A stretch of 64,000 nucleotides of DNA from Spirosoma sp. (GTDB lineage Bacteria > Bacteroidota > Bacteroidia > Cytophagales > Spirosomataceae): the NCBI RefSeq assembly GCF_026391055.1, contig NZ_JAPLET010000015.1, positions 310,001 to 374,000 on the forward strand, read 5' to 3'. A program made the position numbers and the translations under genes. A model generated the notes under the pieces. That model searched no databases. It worked only from the letters and a program-made list of their open reading frames with translations, and had not been told where the DNA came from. Of the stretch, positions 63,583-64,000 are shown in pieces (the first letter of the stretch is position 1; each line of letters opens with the position of its first letter).

Positions 63583-64000
63583 TCAACGGTCTGCGAAAGC
63601 GTCGCGCAGTACGACCCGGTCATCGAAATCATATTTGATTCCTTTTATCTCCTGATAGGTCTCATGACCTTTACCGGCTATCAGGATTATATCGTGTGGT
63701 TTGGCCAGTTCAACAGCTTTGCAGATAGCCTCGTGCCGGTCTTCAATAGTGATCGTTTTTTTGAAATCGACCGGTGAGACACCAGCTTGCATCTGCTCCA
63801 GAATAGCCATCGGGTCTTCGTTCCGGGGATTATCGGAGGTCAGGATAACGCGGTTGCTTAACCGGCAGGCTATATCAGCCATAATGGGTCGTTTGGAAGT
63901 GTCCCGGTTACCGCCACAGCCCACGACCGTAATGATCTGGGGTAGGTAGTCCTGTTCATCTGTGCTGCGCAGTTCGTTAATAGTTTCCAGTACATTTTGC
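63583..64000 (-). CDS. murE: UDP-N-acetylmuramoyl-tripeptide synthetase MurE, C-terminal part
   Basis: Only the last 138 codons plus stop are in the window; the gene continues past 64000. The frame includes ITVVGCGGNRDTSKRP, the conserved DNPRNEDP motif that selects meso-diaminopimelate, and LIAGKGHETYQ. Thus the cell wall likely has meso-DAP (inference from the DNPR signature). It begins the downstream part of the dcw cluster ahead of mraY. Confidence 0.95.
   Translation of the reverse strand, partial: QNVLETINELRSTDEQDYLPQIITVVGCGGNRDTSKRPIMADIACRLSNRVILTSDNPRNEDPMAILEQMQAGVSPVDFKKTITIEDRHEAICKAVELAKPHDIILIAGKGHETYQEIKGIKYDFDDRVVLRDAFADR

Noticed and set aside
1..64000. CRISPR array, tRNA, rRNA, prophage or insertion sequence
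   Set aside because: No regularly spaced identical direct repeats, no cloverleaf with a recognisable anticodon arm and no transposase or integrase was seen by eye; a dedicated RNA search could still find short RNA genes.

Overview
The window comes from a member of the Bacteroidota, most likely a Cytophagales bacterium near Spirosoma (the genus is inference, the phylum is well supported). Signs are two SusC/SusD pairs, a Bacteroidota-type ECF sigma factor with a FecR anti-sigma factor, a GLPGLI protein, a DUF3078 protein, and promoter elements of the TAnnTTTG type. Most genes are rich in G+C (about 55% by hand counts of single lines), except an AT-rich stretch at about 31.2-35.1 kb.

Region 1 (1-14.65 kb, all minus strand) is a pectin-use locus. 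In transcription order it holds an ECF sigma factor, FecR, SusC with an STN signalling domain, SusD and a GH28 polygalacturonase; then altronate dehydratase (uxaA) and uronate isomerase (uxaC); then a pectinesterase and a GH43 enzyme cut by the window edge. The logic is de-esterify, cut, import, then convert galacturonate. Two near-identical 24-nt dyads lie about 175 bp upstream of uxaA and of the sigma gene and may link the two units under one regulator. Two copies of a 120-bp triple-hairpin repeat sit between the units.

Region 2 (15-31 kb) is mixed periplasmic metabolism: a PVC-type dehydrogenase/HEAT/cytochrome c protein with an SGNH hydrolase, a TlpA-like thioredoxin, a cysteine-synthase-family enzyme, a second cytochrome-linked dehydrogenase next to two DUF1080 proteins (family name: 3-keto-disaccharide hydrolase), a histidine phosphatase, a Dabb protein and NADP isocitrate dehydrogenase.

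Region 3 (31.1-35.1 kb) is AT-rich, with a GLPGLI gene split by a frameshift and a TonB-receptor-like outer-membrane protein that appears to start at TTG. Region 4 (35.2-44.4 kb) has a secreted M20 amidohydrolase, a secreted endonuclease/phosphatase-fold enzyme, a second SusC/SusD pair and small secreted proteins.

Region 5 (44.7-64 kb) is housekeeping: ffh, an AlkD-like glycosylase, and the division and cell-wall (dcw) cluster murE-mraY-//-murD-ftsW-murG-murC-ftsQ-ftsA-ftsZ on the minus strand. Between mraY and murD the cluster is interrupted by about 6.4 kb carrying rplM-rpsI-rpsB-tsf, a sigma factor with a hydrophobic tail and its small partner gene, an MscS-like channel, a DUF3078 protein and mscL.

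Long, near-perfect palindromes are common at gene junctions. Several overlap the last codons of the upstream gene and lack a U-tract. I saw no tRNA, rRNA, CRISPR array, insertion sequence or prophage.
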